A stretch of DNA of 64,000 nucleotides from Chitinophaga ginsengisoli (GCF_003014595.1 NZ_PYGK01000004.1:248001-312000), one strand, 5' to 3'; positions 17,489 through 27,443 are shown, numbered from the stretch's first letter. Notes: a model not told the origin generated them from the sequence alone. Made by a program: numbers and translations.

Positions 17489-20400
17489 ATGATTATGTTT
17501 CACCATCATTGGGACCATAAGAAGTATGGTCTCTGGGTCATTGTTTTGCTTATTTTCCCATATACTATTCAGTCTGTCCTGGCGCAGGACAAAAGCATTC
17601 AGCGAAAGATATCCCTGCAATATGAGAACATTAGCCTTGCTGATCTTTTCAATATCATAACGCGAGAGACAGGGTATACATTCTTCTACAATAATCAAAC
17701 TGTTAACGACCGTATCAAAGTAAGCGTACGTGAGCGCAATGTACCGCTGACGCAGGTGCTGGAGAGACTGCTTGAATCAAGGGGATATGGCTGGGAAGTA
17801 CGTATGAACAGGATAGGTGTTTTCATAAAAGAGAAAACAGCGAATGTGGAAACACCGGTAAAGAAAGAAGAACTATTCATCAGGGGAATCGTTACCATGC
17901 CGGATGGTACAGCCCTGGAAGGCGCTACTATAAATATACCAGGCGTAGGTAAAGCAGGTACAAGAACAAATGAGAAAGGTGCTTTTTTTTTGAATAATGA
18001 GGCGGCCGATAGTCTTGTCAGGATCAGCTTTACCGGTTTTAAAACGCAGGAGATCAGGGTGAAACCTACGGCCGTTCTTCGTATTGTATTAGAGCCTGTG
18101 ATCACTGATCTGGCTGTAGTAGCGGTAAGAAGCAATGGTTATCAGAAAATACCTGCTGAAAGGGCAACAGGTTCTTTTGTACAATTGAATAACCAGTTGC
18201 TGAACCGGCGGGTAGGGCCTTATATCCTTGAGCGGCTGGAAGGTGTTGCCAGCGGCGTGTTATTTCCTAACAGGAATATTCCGCCTTATTCGAATGAAGC
18301 GTATATCTCTATACGTGGGAGAAGTACGATTCTTGCCAATGCGCAGCCACTCATAGTCGTAGATAACTTTCCTTTCACCGGCGACATCAATCTCCTGAAC
18401 CCTAATGATGTTGAAAATATTACCATCCTCAAAGATGCAGCTGCAGCTTCTATCTGGGGCGCTTTTTCAGGCAATGGTGTGATTGTTATTACCACAAAAA
18501 AAAGTAAACTGCATCAGCCACTTAAAGTAGAAGCAAATACAAATATTACTATCGGTGCAAAGCCTGATCTTTTTTATAATCCCGCCTTTCTGGGATCCAA
18601 TGAATTTATTGATGTAGAAAAGTATTTGTTTGATAAAGGATTTTATGATGGGGATCTTTCTAATAATTACAGCTACCCCGTTATATCCCCTGTTGTTGAT
18701 CTGCTGGATAAAAAAAGGAGTGGGCTGATATCTGCGGCTGAAGTAGACGCGGACATTGATCAGTTAAAGAAGAATGATATCAGGAAGGACTATGAAAAAT
18801 ACTTTTACAGGAATAGTGTCAGCCAACAATATGCAGTGAACGTCAGTGGTGGTGGGGATAAATCAGCGTATATGTTATCTGTAGGATATGACAGGATATT
18901 GAATAGTAAGGTGACAGATGCTTCCAGCCGGTTTACGATTAATAATTACAGTACGTTTCATTTATGGGATAGGGTAGAGTTGTCTTCAGGGGTTTCGTTT
19001 GTGTTGAATAAAACAACTGCAGATGGTGGACGCATTGCTCTTTCTCCCAGTGGTGGTAAAAGCCTTTATTATCCATATGCACAGCTGGCAGACGCAAATG
19101 GTAATGCATTACCACTGCCTAAGGATTATCGGTATGGCTTTATCAGTCAGCTAAAAGGGGATGGGTTATTGGATTGGACGTACAAGCCATTGGACGAATT
19201 GAAAATGATTGATAAAGTAGAAAGAAGATATCATGTTAGGTTTAATCCTGGTATGAAAATAGATATCATCAAAGGATTGAATGCAGAAATAAGATATCAG
19301 TTTGAGAAGCAAATAGGAAAACAAGAAGACTATAACGGCGCTGAGACATATTATACCCGCAACCTGTATAACCTGTTTACACAGGTTGATGCAAATGGTG
19401 CAATACATCCTGTACCCATCGGAGGCATTCTTAATGAAATTAGCAGCGAGCTTACGACTAACAATTATAGGGCACAGCTGAATTTCAACAGAACTTTTAG
19501 CAGGCGGCATCATATTGCCGCTGTGGCAGGAGTCGAGCAAAGAGAAACGGTTACAAAGGAAACCAATAATCGTTATTATGGATACAATAAGGAGAATCTT
19601 TCCTATAATAATCAGATTGATTTCAGTAAATATTACGATGCTTATCAATACCTGGGTGCCGCGGGATATATTCCTAATGCCGGCCCGGCAACCCGTTATA
19701 ATAATGAGTTCATTTCTTATTTTGGTAACGCTGCTTATACACTGAATGAAAGATATATTGTATCAGCCAGTATGCGCCTTGATCAGAGCAATCTATGGGG
19801 AATAAATACTAACCAGAAAGGAGTGCCTTTATGGTCAGCGGGGTTAGGATGGGATATCAGTAAAGAATCATTCTATAAGTCTGGCTGGCTGCCCTACTTA
19901 AAAATAAGAACAACATATGGGTACAACGGAAATCTTGATCCAGGTCTTTATGGGAAATTAGCGATCATCTATGGATCCTTGAATATAGTGGGATTGCCAA
20001 ATGCAAGTGTAGCTAATCGTCCGAACCCAAGGCTACGGTGGGAGAAGGTCGGAACACTCAACATTGGGGCAGATTTTGAAACGAGGAACAAGATAGTAGG
20101 TGGAAGTATTGAATATTATAGGAAAAAAGGAGTTGACCTGATAGGAGAACAAACTATTGCCATGCAGACTGGCGCGACAGTCTTTAAAGGAAATTTTGCT
20201 GACATGAGGGGAGGAGGGCTTGATGTTAACTTAACGACTTATAATATTAATAGAAAGATTAGTTGGACGACAGATTTCTTGTTTAGTTATAACTGGGATG
20301 AAATAACAAGGTATAGCTATTTTAAGGGAATAAACGGTGTTGTTTCCAGCGGAGATGGTACAACCTCTGCCTTGTTCCCGTTTGTTGGCAGGCCTGTCTA

Positions 20401-21028
20401 TGGTGTTTATAGTTATAAGTGGGCCGGGCTGGATCCTGAAAATGGTGACCCGCAAGGTTACCTGGCCGGAAAGGTTAGTAAAGATTACAATGCAATAGTA
20501 AGCAGTGAAGATGAAAATAGTATTATCTACAATGGCCCTGCGCGTCCAACCATATTTGGCGCATTACGTAATACTTTTTCTTATAAGCAAATCACTTTGT
20601 CGGTTAACCTGGCTTTTAAACTAAGATACTATTTCAAACGGCCGTCAATCATGTACAATGATTTGTTTAGCGCGTGGCAGGGAGGGCATAAAGATTATCT
20701 ATCCCGTTGGCAGCAACCTGGAGATGAATTGCATACAAATGTGCCATCTCTGAGTTATCCCGGAGATCCCAACAGGGATTACTTCTATCAATATTCAAGT
20801 GTACTTGTTGAAAAGGGAGATCATATACGTTTGCAGGATTTGAGAATAGCTTATTCGCTAAGTCCGTCACTGCTAAATAGAACCGGCGTCAAAGATATAC
20901 AGCTATACTTCTATGCAAATAATATCGGCATTATCTGGAAGGCCAACAAAGCCGGGCTGGATCCGGATTATGTAATGGGATATCCTGCTCCCAGAACTTT
21001 TTCCTTCGGATGTAGTGCAAAATTTTAA
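17489..21028 (+). CDS. SusC-type TonB-linked outer-membrane transporter with STN signalling domain
   Basis: A 1179-residue SusC-family TonB-dependent receptor. A signal peptide ends near VLAQ. An STN domain (about 40-110, NISLADLFNIITRETGYTFF) follows, then a carboxypeptidase-regulatory-like domain (about 130-215), the plug (about 220-345, YISIRGRST, PLIVVDNFP, ITILKDAAAASIWGAFSGNG) and the beta-barrel ending in SAKF. The STN domain marks it as a transducer that contacts a FecR protein, matching the divergent sigma/FecR pair. I start at the ATG at 17489; another in-frame ATG is at 17495. It is followed 17 bp later by susD. The substrate cannot be told from the sequence, and no glycoside hydrolase or peptidase accompanies it. 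Confidence 0.95.
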   Translation: MIMFHHHWDHKKYGLWVIVLLIFPYTIQSVLAQDKSIQRKISLQYENISLADLFNIITRETGYTFFYNNQTVNDRIKVSVRERNVPLTQVLERLLESRGYGWEVRMNRIGVFIKEKTANVETPVKKEELFIRGIVTMPDGTALEGATINIPGVGKAGTRTNEKGAFFLNNEAADSLVRISFTGFKTQEIRVKPTAVLRIVLEPVITDLAVVAVRSNGYQKIPAERATGSFVQLNNQLLNRRVGPYILERLEGVASGVLFPNRNIPPYSNEAYISIRGRSTILANAQPLIVVDNFPFTGDINLLNPNDVENITILKDAAAASIWGAFSGNGVIVITTKKSKLHQPLKVEANTNITIGAKPDLFYNPAFLGSNEFIDVEKYLFDKGFYDGDLSNNYSYPVISPVVDLLDKKRSGLISAAEVDADIDQLKKNDIRKDYEKYFYRNSVSQQYAVNVSGGGDKSAYMLSVGYDRILNSKVTDASSRFTINNYSTFHLWDRVELSSGVSFVLNKTTADGGRIALSPSGGKSLYYPYAQLADANGNALPLPKDYRYGFISQLKGDGLLDWTYKPLDELKMIDKVERRYHVRFNPGMKIDIIKGLNAEIRYQFEKQIGKQEDYNGAETYYTRNLYNLFTQVDANGAIHPVPIGGILNEISSELTTNNYRAQLNFNRTFSRRHHIAAVAGVEQRETVTKETNNRYYGYNKENLSYNNQIDFSKYYDAYQYLGAAGYIPNAGPATRYNNEFISYFGNAAYTLNERYIVSASMRLDQSNLWGINTNQKGVPLWSAGLGWDISKESFYKSGWLPYLKIRTTYGYNGNLDPGLYGKLAIIYGSLNIVGLPNASVANRPNPRLRWEKVGTLNIGADFETRNKIVGGSIEYYRKKGVDLIGEQTIAMQTGATVFKGNFADMRGGGLDVNLTTYNINRKISWTTDFLFSYNWDEITRYSYFKGINGVVSSGDGTTSALFPFVGRPVYGVYSYKWAGLDPENGDPQGYLAGKVSKDYNAIVSSEDENSIIYNGPARPTIFGALRNTFSYKQITLSVNLAFKLRYYFKRPSIMYNDLFSAWQGGHKDYLSRWQQPGDELHTNVPSLSYPGDPNRDYFYQYSSVLVEKGDHIRLQDLRIAYSLSPSLLNRTGVKDIQLYFYANNIGIIWKANKAGLDPDYVMGYPAPRTFSFGCSAKF

Positions 21029-21045
21029 TCGTCAATGACTTTAAT

Positions 21046-22401
21046 ATGATAAAGCGCATATTCTTTCCAGCTGTTATAATTTTATTATCAGCATGTACGG
21101 AAAAACTGGATATTAAGCCGGATCAGTCATTGAATGTTCCGGAAACAATAGCTGACTTTCAGGCATTGCTGGACAATGCAGATATAATTAACGCTTTCAT
21201 CCCCTCATATGGAGAGGCGGGAGCCGATAATTATTACATAACAGATACCCGTTATAATGGACTTTCAACAAATAATGATAGAAATACCTATATATGGGCC
21301 AAGGATCTTTTTCCGGTGAATGATGTTGCGGCAGACTGGACCTATGGTTATGTAAGAGTGAATTATTGTAACCTTGTACTGGAGGGGCTTGAGCATATTA
21401 CCACCGGTATGGGTACCACTGCATACAATAATGTAAAAGGTGCTGCCCTGTTTTTACGGGCTTTGTCTTTTTACACGTTGGCCGGAGAATTCTGCAAGCC
21501 ATATGATAGCGCTACTGCCGCTACAGATCCTGGCATTCCCCTAAGACTGAAGTCAGACGTACAGATCATTTATCAGCGTGCAAGTATAAAGGCGACCTAT
21601 GAACAAGTGTTGGCAGATCTTGCTGTAGCAGCGGAACTTTTGCCGGATATAGCTACATCTAAAACACGTCCGTCTAAAGCGGCGCTATATGGCTTGCTGG
21701 CGAGGATCCATCTTAGTTTAAAAAATTACCGAGAGGCGCTGGACTATGTAAATCTCTCATTGGCAATTTACCATAAACTACTGGACTATAATACGCTGGA
21801 TACTGCCAGTAGCTTGCCTTTTGATATGTTCAATGATGAAGTATTATTCTTTGCAAGTCTTACTCCTACCGGTTTGTTAAGAATGAGCAGTACAATTGTT
21901 GATTCAGCGCTATACAGACAATATCAGGATAATGATCTCAGAAAGTCCCTTTTTTTTAGAGATGGGATGGGAAACACAAAATTGTTTAAAGGCACGTATT
22001 CTGGAAACCCCTTTTATCATTTCGGAGGGATAACTGTTGACGAAATGTATATTACCCGGGCCGAATGTTATGCCAGACTGAGTGACCCTGTACATGCCAT
22101 GGAAGATTTGAATACCCTGTTACGAACAAGATGGAAGTCCGGCAGCTATACAGATATGACAGCGGCGAATGCGGACGACGCATTGAAAAAGGTATTAACC
22201 GAAAGAAGAAAGGAACTGTTATTCAGAGGGCTTCGCTGGATTGACCTGAGGCGATTGAATAAGGATGCCCGTTTTGCCAAAACGCTGACGAGAATAGTTA
22301 AAGGCTCCGTATATCAATTGCTTCCCAATGATGCACGTTATGTATATCCGATTCCTGCAGATGAAATAATACATAGTGGTATAGAACAGAATGTCAGATA
22401 A
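21046..22401 (+). CDS. SusD/RagB-family nutrient-binding lipoprotein
   Basis: A 451-residue SusD-like lipoprotein with the lipobox LLSAC (C17), LDIKPDQS right after it, TPR-like helices in the core (KAALYGLLARIHLSLKNYREAL) and the typical ending in which LTERRKELLFRGLRWIDLRR precedes a proline-containing tail (YPIPADEI). SusD proteins cap the SusC barrel at the cell surface and hand over the ligand. At about 450 residues it is slightly shorter than most. It lies between susC and the thioredoxin-fold gene with gaps of 17 and 5 bp, so the three are one operon. Confidence 0.95.
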   Translation: MIKRIFFPAVIILLSACTEKLDIKPDQSLNVPETIADFQALLDNADIINAFIPSYGEAGADNYYITDTRYNGLSTNNDRNTYIWAKDLFPVNDVAADWTYGYVRVNYCNLVLEGLEHITTGMGTTAYNNVKGAALFLRALSFYTLAGEFCKPYDSATAATDPGIPLRLKSDVQIIYQRASIKATYEQVLADLAVAAELLPDIATSKTRPSKAALYGLLARIHLSLKNYREALDYVNLSLAIYHKLLDYNTLDTASSLPFDMFNDEVLFFASLTPTGLLRMSSTIVDSALYRQYQDNDLRKSLFFRDGMGNTKLFKGTYSGNPFYHFGGITVDEMYITRAECYARLSDPVHAMEDLNTLLRTRWKSGSYTDMTAANADDALKKVLTERRKELLFRGLRWIDLRRLNKDARFAKTLTRIVKGSVYQLLPNDARYVYPIPADEIIHSGIEQNVR

Positions 22402-22406
22402 GAGAG

Positions 22407-23798
22407 ATGCTTAGATATTTCCTATTAACAGGGCTACTTCTTTTATGTGCTTTGCTATTGCCGGCTCAGGAAAAAGAGCCTTTTTACAGTTATACAACAA
22501 CATATGCTCCTCTGAGTATTGGTGGAGTTGTGCCCGATTACAAACTGCTGGGAGTGCTGAATTACAAAAAGACAGAAATTAGTTTATCAGAATTTAGTGG
22601 CAAGGCCTTATTGATTGATTTCTGGGCCATATTCTGTCAGCCTTGCCTGGCACAATTTCAGAAATTGCAACGCATCCAGGAAAAATATAAAAAGGAGCTT
22701 CAGGTAATTGCCATTACAAATGACAGCCTGGAGAAGGTTATCGATTTATTTGAAAATATCCGCTATCAGGGCTTTAATTTATTGACCGTTGCCAGGACGG
22801 GGAATAGTAAAGTGAATGATAGTTTGTTTTTTGCATTTCCTCATAAATATATTCCACATTATGTCTGGATAGATAAAAACAGCGTATTAAAAGCTATTAC
22901 CGGGTATGAGGCATTGAACGATGATAACATTGCATTGTTAACCGGTGGCGGATCGCTGGATGCAATAAACAGCAAGGATGTGCGCATATCTTCCGGTGAG
23001 CATCCGGCTATGTATAGCTATCAGGACATTGATATCACGGAGAAAATGATGTTGAATGACTCTATAAAGGGATTGATCGGATATTCCATGTTAAGCGGAT
23101 ATAACAAAAAGTATCCTCCCAGTTCAGCGATAGACTATACCGGCATCTATGCAGAGAGAAGGATTCGTACATGGAACCTGCCATTGGCCACGATGATACG
23201 GATCGCATATGGAAAAATGGGCAGGGAAATATGGGAACAGGAGTTAGTACCTGTACCGAGAGTTTTTTTAAGTATCAGAGATACGATCCTGTTACACAAA
23301 TTAACGGTTGACTTCAGGCAGGCGCCTGACACTACTTCGGATATGTATTGTTATGACTTGATTATTGCTGGAAAGGGCAGGCAGTTGTTAATGAAGAAAA
23401 TGAAAGAAGATCTCTACAGGTATTTTGGCGTTAATGCCAGGATCGTTCAACGAAAAGTACGATGTTACATTCTCTCATTGGTGGATAGCAGCCGGCTTAG
23501 AACAAAAGGAGGAGACCCATATGTAAGTGGTAATATGTACTATTTAAAGTTACAGAATGCAGATTTTTCTTCGTTGTTCGAACATATCCAGGCATATAAT
23601 GAGGGAAGCAAAACGGTGCCCTATAAGGGATTGGAATCTGGCATAATAGTAGATGAAACCAATTTTACATCCAGGGTAGATATCAATATAGCTGCCCGAA
23701 TGAACGATATTCCTTCACTGAGGAGCGAATTAAGCAAATATGGGCTTGCGCTCCTGGCAGGAGAGCGATTAATTGATGTTCTGTTAATAGAAGACTGA
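22407..23798 (+). CDS. TlpA-like thioredoxin-fold protein with DUF3738-like C-terminal region
   Basis: A 463-residue exported protein. After a signal peptide (ending near LLPAQ) comes a TlpA/AhpC-like thioredoxin domain (about 35-180) with active-site C77-Q-P-C80 in IDFWAIFCQPC. The C-terminal half contains IIAGKGRQLLMKKMKEDLYR and a later SLVDSSRLRTKGG, which recalls the DUF3738 family often fused or linked to redoxins in this phylum; I am less sure of that part. TlpA-type proteins reduce or shuffle periplasmic disulfides. As third gene of the susCD operon, and facing a peptide with four cysteines and a MauE-like protein, it may act on the imported ligand or on that peptide (inference). Confidence 0.82.
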   Translation: MLRYFLLTGLLLLCALLLPAQEKEPFYSYTTTYAPLSIGGVVPDYKLLGVLNYKKTEISLSEFSGKALLIDFWAIFCQPCLAQFQKLQRIQEKYKKELQVIAITNDSLEKVIDLFENIRYQGFNLLTVARTGNSKVNDSLFFAFPHKYIPHYVWIDKNSVLKAITGYEALNDDNIALLTGGGSLDAINSKDVRISSGEHPAMYSYQDIDITEKMMLNDSIKGLIGYSMLSGYNKKYPPSSAIDYTGIYAERRIRTWNLPLATMIRIAYGKMGREIWEQELVPVPRVFLSIRDTILLHKLTVDFRQAPDTTSDMYCYDLIIAGKGRQLLMKKMKEDLYRYFGVNARIVQRKVRCYILSLVDSSRLRTKGGDPYVSGNMYYLKLQNADFSSLFEHIQAYNEGSKTVPYKGLESGIIVDETNFTSRVDINIAARMNDIPSLRSELSKYGLALLAGERLIDVLLIED

Positions 23799-23821
23799 TG
23801 ATAATAGCCGGACTTTGGATG

Positions 23822-24106
23822 CTATTGCCTAATGCCAAAGATTGTTACCATAGATGAGATATTTCTCCTAATGATAACATTATTTCCGTTCTGAGTTTGT
23901 GTCACATATTCGCTGGAGCTACCTGAAGCAATATAACAGCACTGGACGCTAACAGAATAAAGACATTCTCCATTTATGCTTGGCCCGGAAGTAGTGGGAA
24001 TTGTGCCGCACAGGCTAATCGCAGTTGCTTGTTTACCGGTCGCAAATGCAGCGGCAGCACTCAGCAATAAAACCACTAAAAGGTGGTTTGCTTTAAGATG
24101 TTTCAT
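23822..24106 (-). CDS. Small exported four-cysteine peptide (DUF6520-like)
   Basis: A 94-residue protein with a clear signal peptide (NHLLVVLLLSAAAAFATG). The mature part of about 70 residues contains C33, C48 and adjacent C56-C57, enough for two disulfides, and is rich in serine, threonine and asparagine. It resembles the small secreted DUF6520 proteins of Bacteroidota, but I assign that with caution. It is the last gene of a minus-strand operon with a propeller-like and a MauE-like protein, and ends 23 bp from the stop of the convergent thioredoxin-fold gene. Precursor of a secreted peptide and structural surface protein are both possible. Confidence 0.65.
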   Translation of the reverse strand: MKHLKANHLLVVLLLSAAAAFATGKQATAISLCGTIPTTSGPSINGECLYSVSVQCCYIASGSSSEYVTQTQNGNNVIIRRNISSMVTIFGIRQ

Positions 24107-24168
24107 CTGGAACTATAATTTTTCTGATACGACGTTTCTGACAAGTATCCTATTCCACTCGGGCATTC

Positions 24169-25215
24169 TCATTTGCTCAGGCTGGAAAACTCATAAAGGG
24201 CAAGGTGGTTAGTATAAGTAGCTAGTATTTTACCGTTAAAGATATAAAACGATTTCAGATGCTGCTTGCTAGGGACAGGAATATAAAAGCTTTCCAGGTA
24301 CTTGTCCATATTAGTGCTGTAGACATCAATAACTGTTTCCGATTGATCTGTCAGTAAGGTTTCATTATCCGCTTTGATCAGACTGTTGACGTACAGACGG
24401 TCCTCATACAGCTGGCTTAAATAGTTGATGAGCATACGGGTGCCACTGGACTTGTACAGTATATCACTGCTGCCTGTCTTGTTCTTGCTGAGATACTGGA
24501 TCTGACTTTGCGTAAAGGTGTCGATGGTATAAGCTGACCTTATTGAATGGAAGGCAGTGTCAAAGATAGTGATGCGGTTATTGTACTGATGAATGTAATA
24601 GCAGGAAGCATTCTTGTTGCTATAAAGCAGTGTACCGCTGGATGTAAGATCCTCTGTGAGCAAATTTGTTTTGGTAAGCTGCTTAGTATGAATATTGAGT
24701 TTACAGAATGATTGATCTGTTGAGTCGCCGGTAAAATATTTCAGGATGAAAACGGAGTCTGAGACCTGTACTGCATTGTTGTAGTTGGATGGGGTGGAAA
24801 TAACGGTATGTTCGCCGGTTTGTAGATTATAGCATAGGATAGCTGCCATGTTATAAGCGAAAATGAATGCGTCTGGATACCCGATATGGGTACTGAAAGC
24901 ATTTATGAGATGCTTGCAAATAGTGTCGCTTATCGAAAGAGAAATTGTTTTTATTGCATTGAATCCAGCATCTGTATAGGCAATAATACGGGGATCTTCA
25001 GTATGAAAATAAAGCGTCTCATTGTCAGCTCCAGCAATATAAAGAGGATGCTGCACCGGCATCTTTTTAATCAACCGCAATTTGATTTCAGGAAGAAATA
25101 GCCTGTTGAAACCGTGCTTCTTTTCGTACGGCTGACGGGAAGCATGGACGATTATAAACATGAAACCCAGTACTACTAGCGTGGTGAGTAATACGATAGA
25201 TATTCTAGTTGTCAT
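24169..25215 (-). CDS. Membrane-anchored protein, probable beta-propeller
   Basis: A 348-residue protein with one N-terminal membrane helix (ISIVLLTTLVVLGFMFIIV) and a periplasmic remainder made of short strands in a repeating pattern (LYIAGADNETLYFHTED, DAFIFAYNMAAILCYNLQTG, TIDVYSTNMDKYLESFYIP). This looks like a six- or seven-bladed propeller of the type found beside small secreted peptides in Bacteroidota. No catalytic residues recognised. It lies 62 bp upstream of the cysteine peptide gene and 27 bp downstream of the MauE-like gene, so all three are probably one transcript. Fold and function are inference. Confidence 0.6.
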   Translation of the reverse strand: MTTRISIVLLTTLVVLGFMFIIVHASRQPYEKKHGFNRLFLPEIKLRLIKKMPVQHPLYIAGADNETLYFHTEDPRIIAYTDAGFNAIKTISLSISDTICKHLINAFSTHIGYPDAFIFAYNMAAILCYNLQTGEHTVISTPSNYNNAVQVSDSVFILKYFTGDSTDQSFCKLNIHTKQLTKTNLLTEDLTSSGTLLYSNKNASCYYIHQYNNRITIFDTAFHSIRSAYTIDTFTQSQIQYLSKNKTGSSDILYKSSGTRMLINYLSQLYEDRLYVNSLIKADNETLLTDQSETVIDVYSTNMDKYLESFYIPVPSKQHLKSFYIFNGKILATYTNHLALYEFSSLSK

Positions 25216-25242
25216 AGGAGTTGTGTCTTTAATGGATATGTG

Positions 25243-25659
25243 TTATGCTTTGGACTTAAAAGGAAATGTAAATATGCCGGTAAGCGCAATCAACGTGAAG
25301 ATGATATTGAATACCAGGTGTTGTTCCCAATTCATTTTTGATAATATGCCACCGCAGGAACAGGGAATGAAATAACTGTAATGCAGAATGGCATAAATAT
25401 ATACTGTAAACAGCAGCATCAATCCGTAGGAGAGATAAAACCCTTTGAGCCTTGTAACCGGAAACAGGAGCAGGGCGGTGGTGATTATTTCAATAGCCGG
25501 AATAAACCAGGCAATAAGGCCCGAATAACCCGTAGTAAATGGGGACTGGTCCAGCTGAAACCGAAAGGTGTTATACTGTAGCAATTTGCTGATGCTGGCA
25601 TAAGTAAACAGAATAGTTAACAATACCGCCGGCATTTCAAGCAGTAATTTTTTAAACAT
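25243..25659 (-). CDS. MauE/DoxX-like redox-associated membrane protein
   Basis: A 138-residue inner-membrane protein with four hydrophobic segments. It carries the family hallmark PCSCGG (C100, C102) followed by a conserved N/W-E-Q-H segment (MNWEQHLVFN). MauE proteins are needed for disulfide formation during maturation of periplasmic proteins. It is the first intact gene of the operon with the propeller-like protein and the four-cysteine peptide. The obvious hypothesis is that it moves redox equivalents to or from that peptide or the thioredoxin-fold protein. Confidence 0.85.
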   Translation of the reverse strand: MFKKLLLEMPAVLLTILFTYASISKLLQYNTFRFQLDQSPFTTGYSGLIAWFIPAIEIITTALLLFPVTRLKGFYLSYGLMLLFTVYIYAILHYSYFIPCSCGGILSKMNWEQHLVFNIIFTLIALTGIFTFPFKSKA

Positions 25660-25730
25660 AGCTAGTCAATATTTGTGGTAACTGGTATTAGGTGTTCCTC
25701 AGACACTTTCCTGATATACAGATTCGCGAA

Positions 25731-25946
25731 TTACTTTTCGGGTAATTTTTCATAACGGTCCCGCTTTCCACTATAGTCACTATACGGCCACCAGGAATGA
25801 CGGTAGGCTGCTTCGGTCTTGTAAAAGGGTGCATGGACTTTAAAATGGGTTTTGAAAACAGGCATACCTGCGGTTTGCACTTCAGTGGAATCACCTTTGC
25901 GGACTTTACTTTTCCTGACAACAGGGATGTAGATAAGCGGCGGCAT
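25731..25946 (-). pseudogene. Short hypothetical ORF, possibly the 3' remnant of a gene
   Basis: A 71-residue frame whose composition looks coding (KSKVRKGDSTEV, WWPYSDYSGKRDRYEKLPEK) with a natural charged C-terminus. The frame stays open upstream of its first ATG for 14 more codons of similar character to a TAG, with no ATG, and the region beyond is stop-rich in all frames. This suggests a truncated gene rather than an intact small one. It precedes the MauE-like gene on the same strand by 71 bp. No family recognised. Confidence 0.35.
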
Positions 25947-26165
25947 GGGTTGTGTATTAATGGTGAAAGATTTAAGGGAATCTATAGTCTATGGGTTATT
26001 ACAAAGCTTTGTCACGGTTAACTATGTTATGCTACAGTTCGACACCTGTACGAATATAGAAAAATTTTGCGGTAAAAGATAGTGGACGACCCGGTCATCA
26101 CAGAAATTCACACTTGCAAAATCATTTTTATATCTTGCCGCGTAGTATTCAATTTTAACCATAAA

Positions 26166-27431
26166 ATGGAGCAGAAAAAGAATCAGTCCAGAAGGTCGTT
26201 TCTGAGGAACAGTCTAGGTACAGTGGCGGCTTTCACCATTGTACCCCGTCATGTATTGGGACGCGGCTACCTGGCCCCCAGCGATCAGCTGACCAAAGGG
26301 GTGATCGGTACCGGTGGGATGGGAAAAGTGCATTTTGGGTATGGCGGTACAAGGGTAGTAGCCATCTGTGATGTGGATAAGCTGCATCTGCAGGAGGCGA
26401 AACAGTTGCTGGGAGAAGGTGTGAAAACTTTTGATGATTACCGGGAACTAATACAATTACCGGAAGTAGATATTGTGCATATCGCTACGCCCCCGCACTG
26501 GCATGGTACTATTGCTATAGAGGCTGCCAGGGCCGGAAAGGATATCTGGTGTGAGAAGCCTATGACGCGTACGATCGGTGAAGGCAAGAGAGTGATGGAA
26601 GCGGTGCAGCAATTCGGAAGGATGTTCCGCCTGAATACGTGGTTCCGCTTTACGGACGATTTCTACGGGATGAATACACCTGTGAAGCCGATCAAAAAAC
26701 TAGTGAATGCAAGACTACTCGGATGGCCACTGACGGTCACACTGAGCCGCCATACGGGTTTCGACTGGAAGCAACACTGGATCGGGAAGACGGACCTTCC
26801 TGTTACACCTGTACCTCCGGAGCTGAATTACGACCGTTGGTTAGGCCCTGCGCCTTTTAAGCCTTATCATCCTCACCGGGTACACCAGACCTTCAGGGGC
26901 TACTGGGATTATGACGGAGGTGGTTTGGGAGACATGGGACAACATTACCTGGACCCTGTACAGTATATACTCGGCAAAGACGATACAAGTCCGATATCTG
27001 TGCAGGTGGAGGCGCCACAGCAGCATCCGGATGCGGTGGGTACCTGGTCACGTATCATCTATACTTATAAAGATGGTTGCCGTATCATTCTCGATGGGGA
27101 AGGGCGGGATGAAAAGGCCGCGTTTATTGAAGGTCCCGCAGGTAAGTTATACCCTGGTTTCCGTTCTGACATACCTGACCTGGAGAAGAAACTGGCTGCT
27201 TACCCTGATCTGCCACCGCAGCTAACAGATTTTATTACATCTGTACGGGAGAGACGGAAGTTTGCACTGAATGAAGAAAACGGTCATCGTTCCTGCACAC
27301 TGGTGAATATGGGGAAGATTGCATTGCAGATGGGACGTTCCCTTGAATTTGATCCCGAAAAACAATTGTTCCTGCATGATGAAGGCGCGAACAGTTTGAT
27401 TGATCCACCGGCGCGTGCGTGCTGGTCATAG
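26166..27431 (+). CDS. Tat-exported Gfo/Idh/MocA-family oxidoreductase
   Basis: A 421-residue NAD(P)-dependent oxidoreductase. The N-terminus has a twin-arginine signal (SRRSFLRNSLGTVAAF), so it is exported folded with its cofactor. The Rossmann motif GVIGTGGMGKVHF, the EKP motif (CEKPMTRT) and DMGQHYLDPVQYILG with the expected histidine and aspartate are present. Related secreted enzymes act on sugars or polyols and on glycoside bonds through transient oxidation. I use the ATG at 26166, right before the Tat signal; the frame extends upstream to 26082 without support. The next gene, a secreted HEAT-repeat protein, follows 12 bp later. Confidence 0.92.
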   Translation: MEQKKNQSRRSFLRNSLGTVAAFTIVPRHVLGRGYLAPSDQLTKGVIGTGGMGKVHFGYGGTRVVAICDVDKLHLQEAKQLLGEGVKTFDDYRELIQLPEVDIVHIATPPHWHGTIAIEAARAGKDIWCEKPMTRTIGEGKRVMEAVQQFGRMFRLNTWFRFTDDFYGMNTPVKPIKKLVNARLLGWPLTVTLSRHTGFDWKQHWIGKTDLPVTPVPPELNYDRWLGPAPFKPYHPHRVHQTFRGYWDYDGGGLGDMGQHYLDPVQYILGKDDTSPISVQVEAPQQHPDAVGTWSRIIYTYKDGCRIILDGEGRDEKAAFIEGPAGKLYPGFRSDIPDLEKKLAAYPDLPPQLTDFITSVRERRKFALNEENGHRSCTLVNMGKIALQMGRSLEFDPEKQLFLHDEGANSLIDPPARACWS

Positions 27432-27443
27432 CAGGTTTGACAT

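Noticed and set aside
25688..25921. 77-codon minus-strand frame overlapping the truncated gene remnant
   Set aside because: Alternative frame of the same stretch with less protein-like composition.
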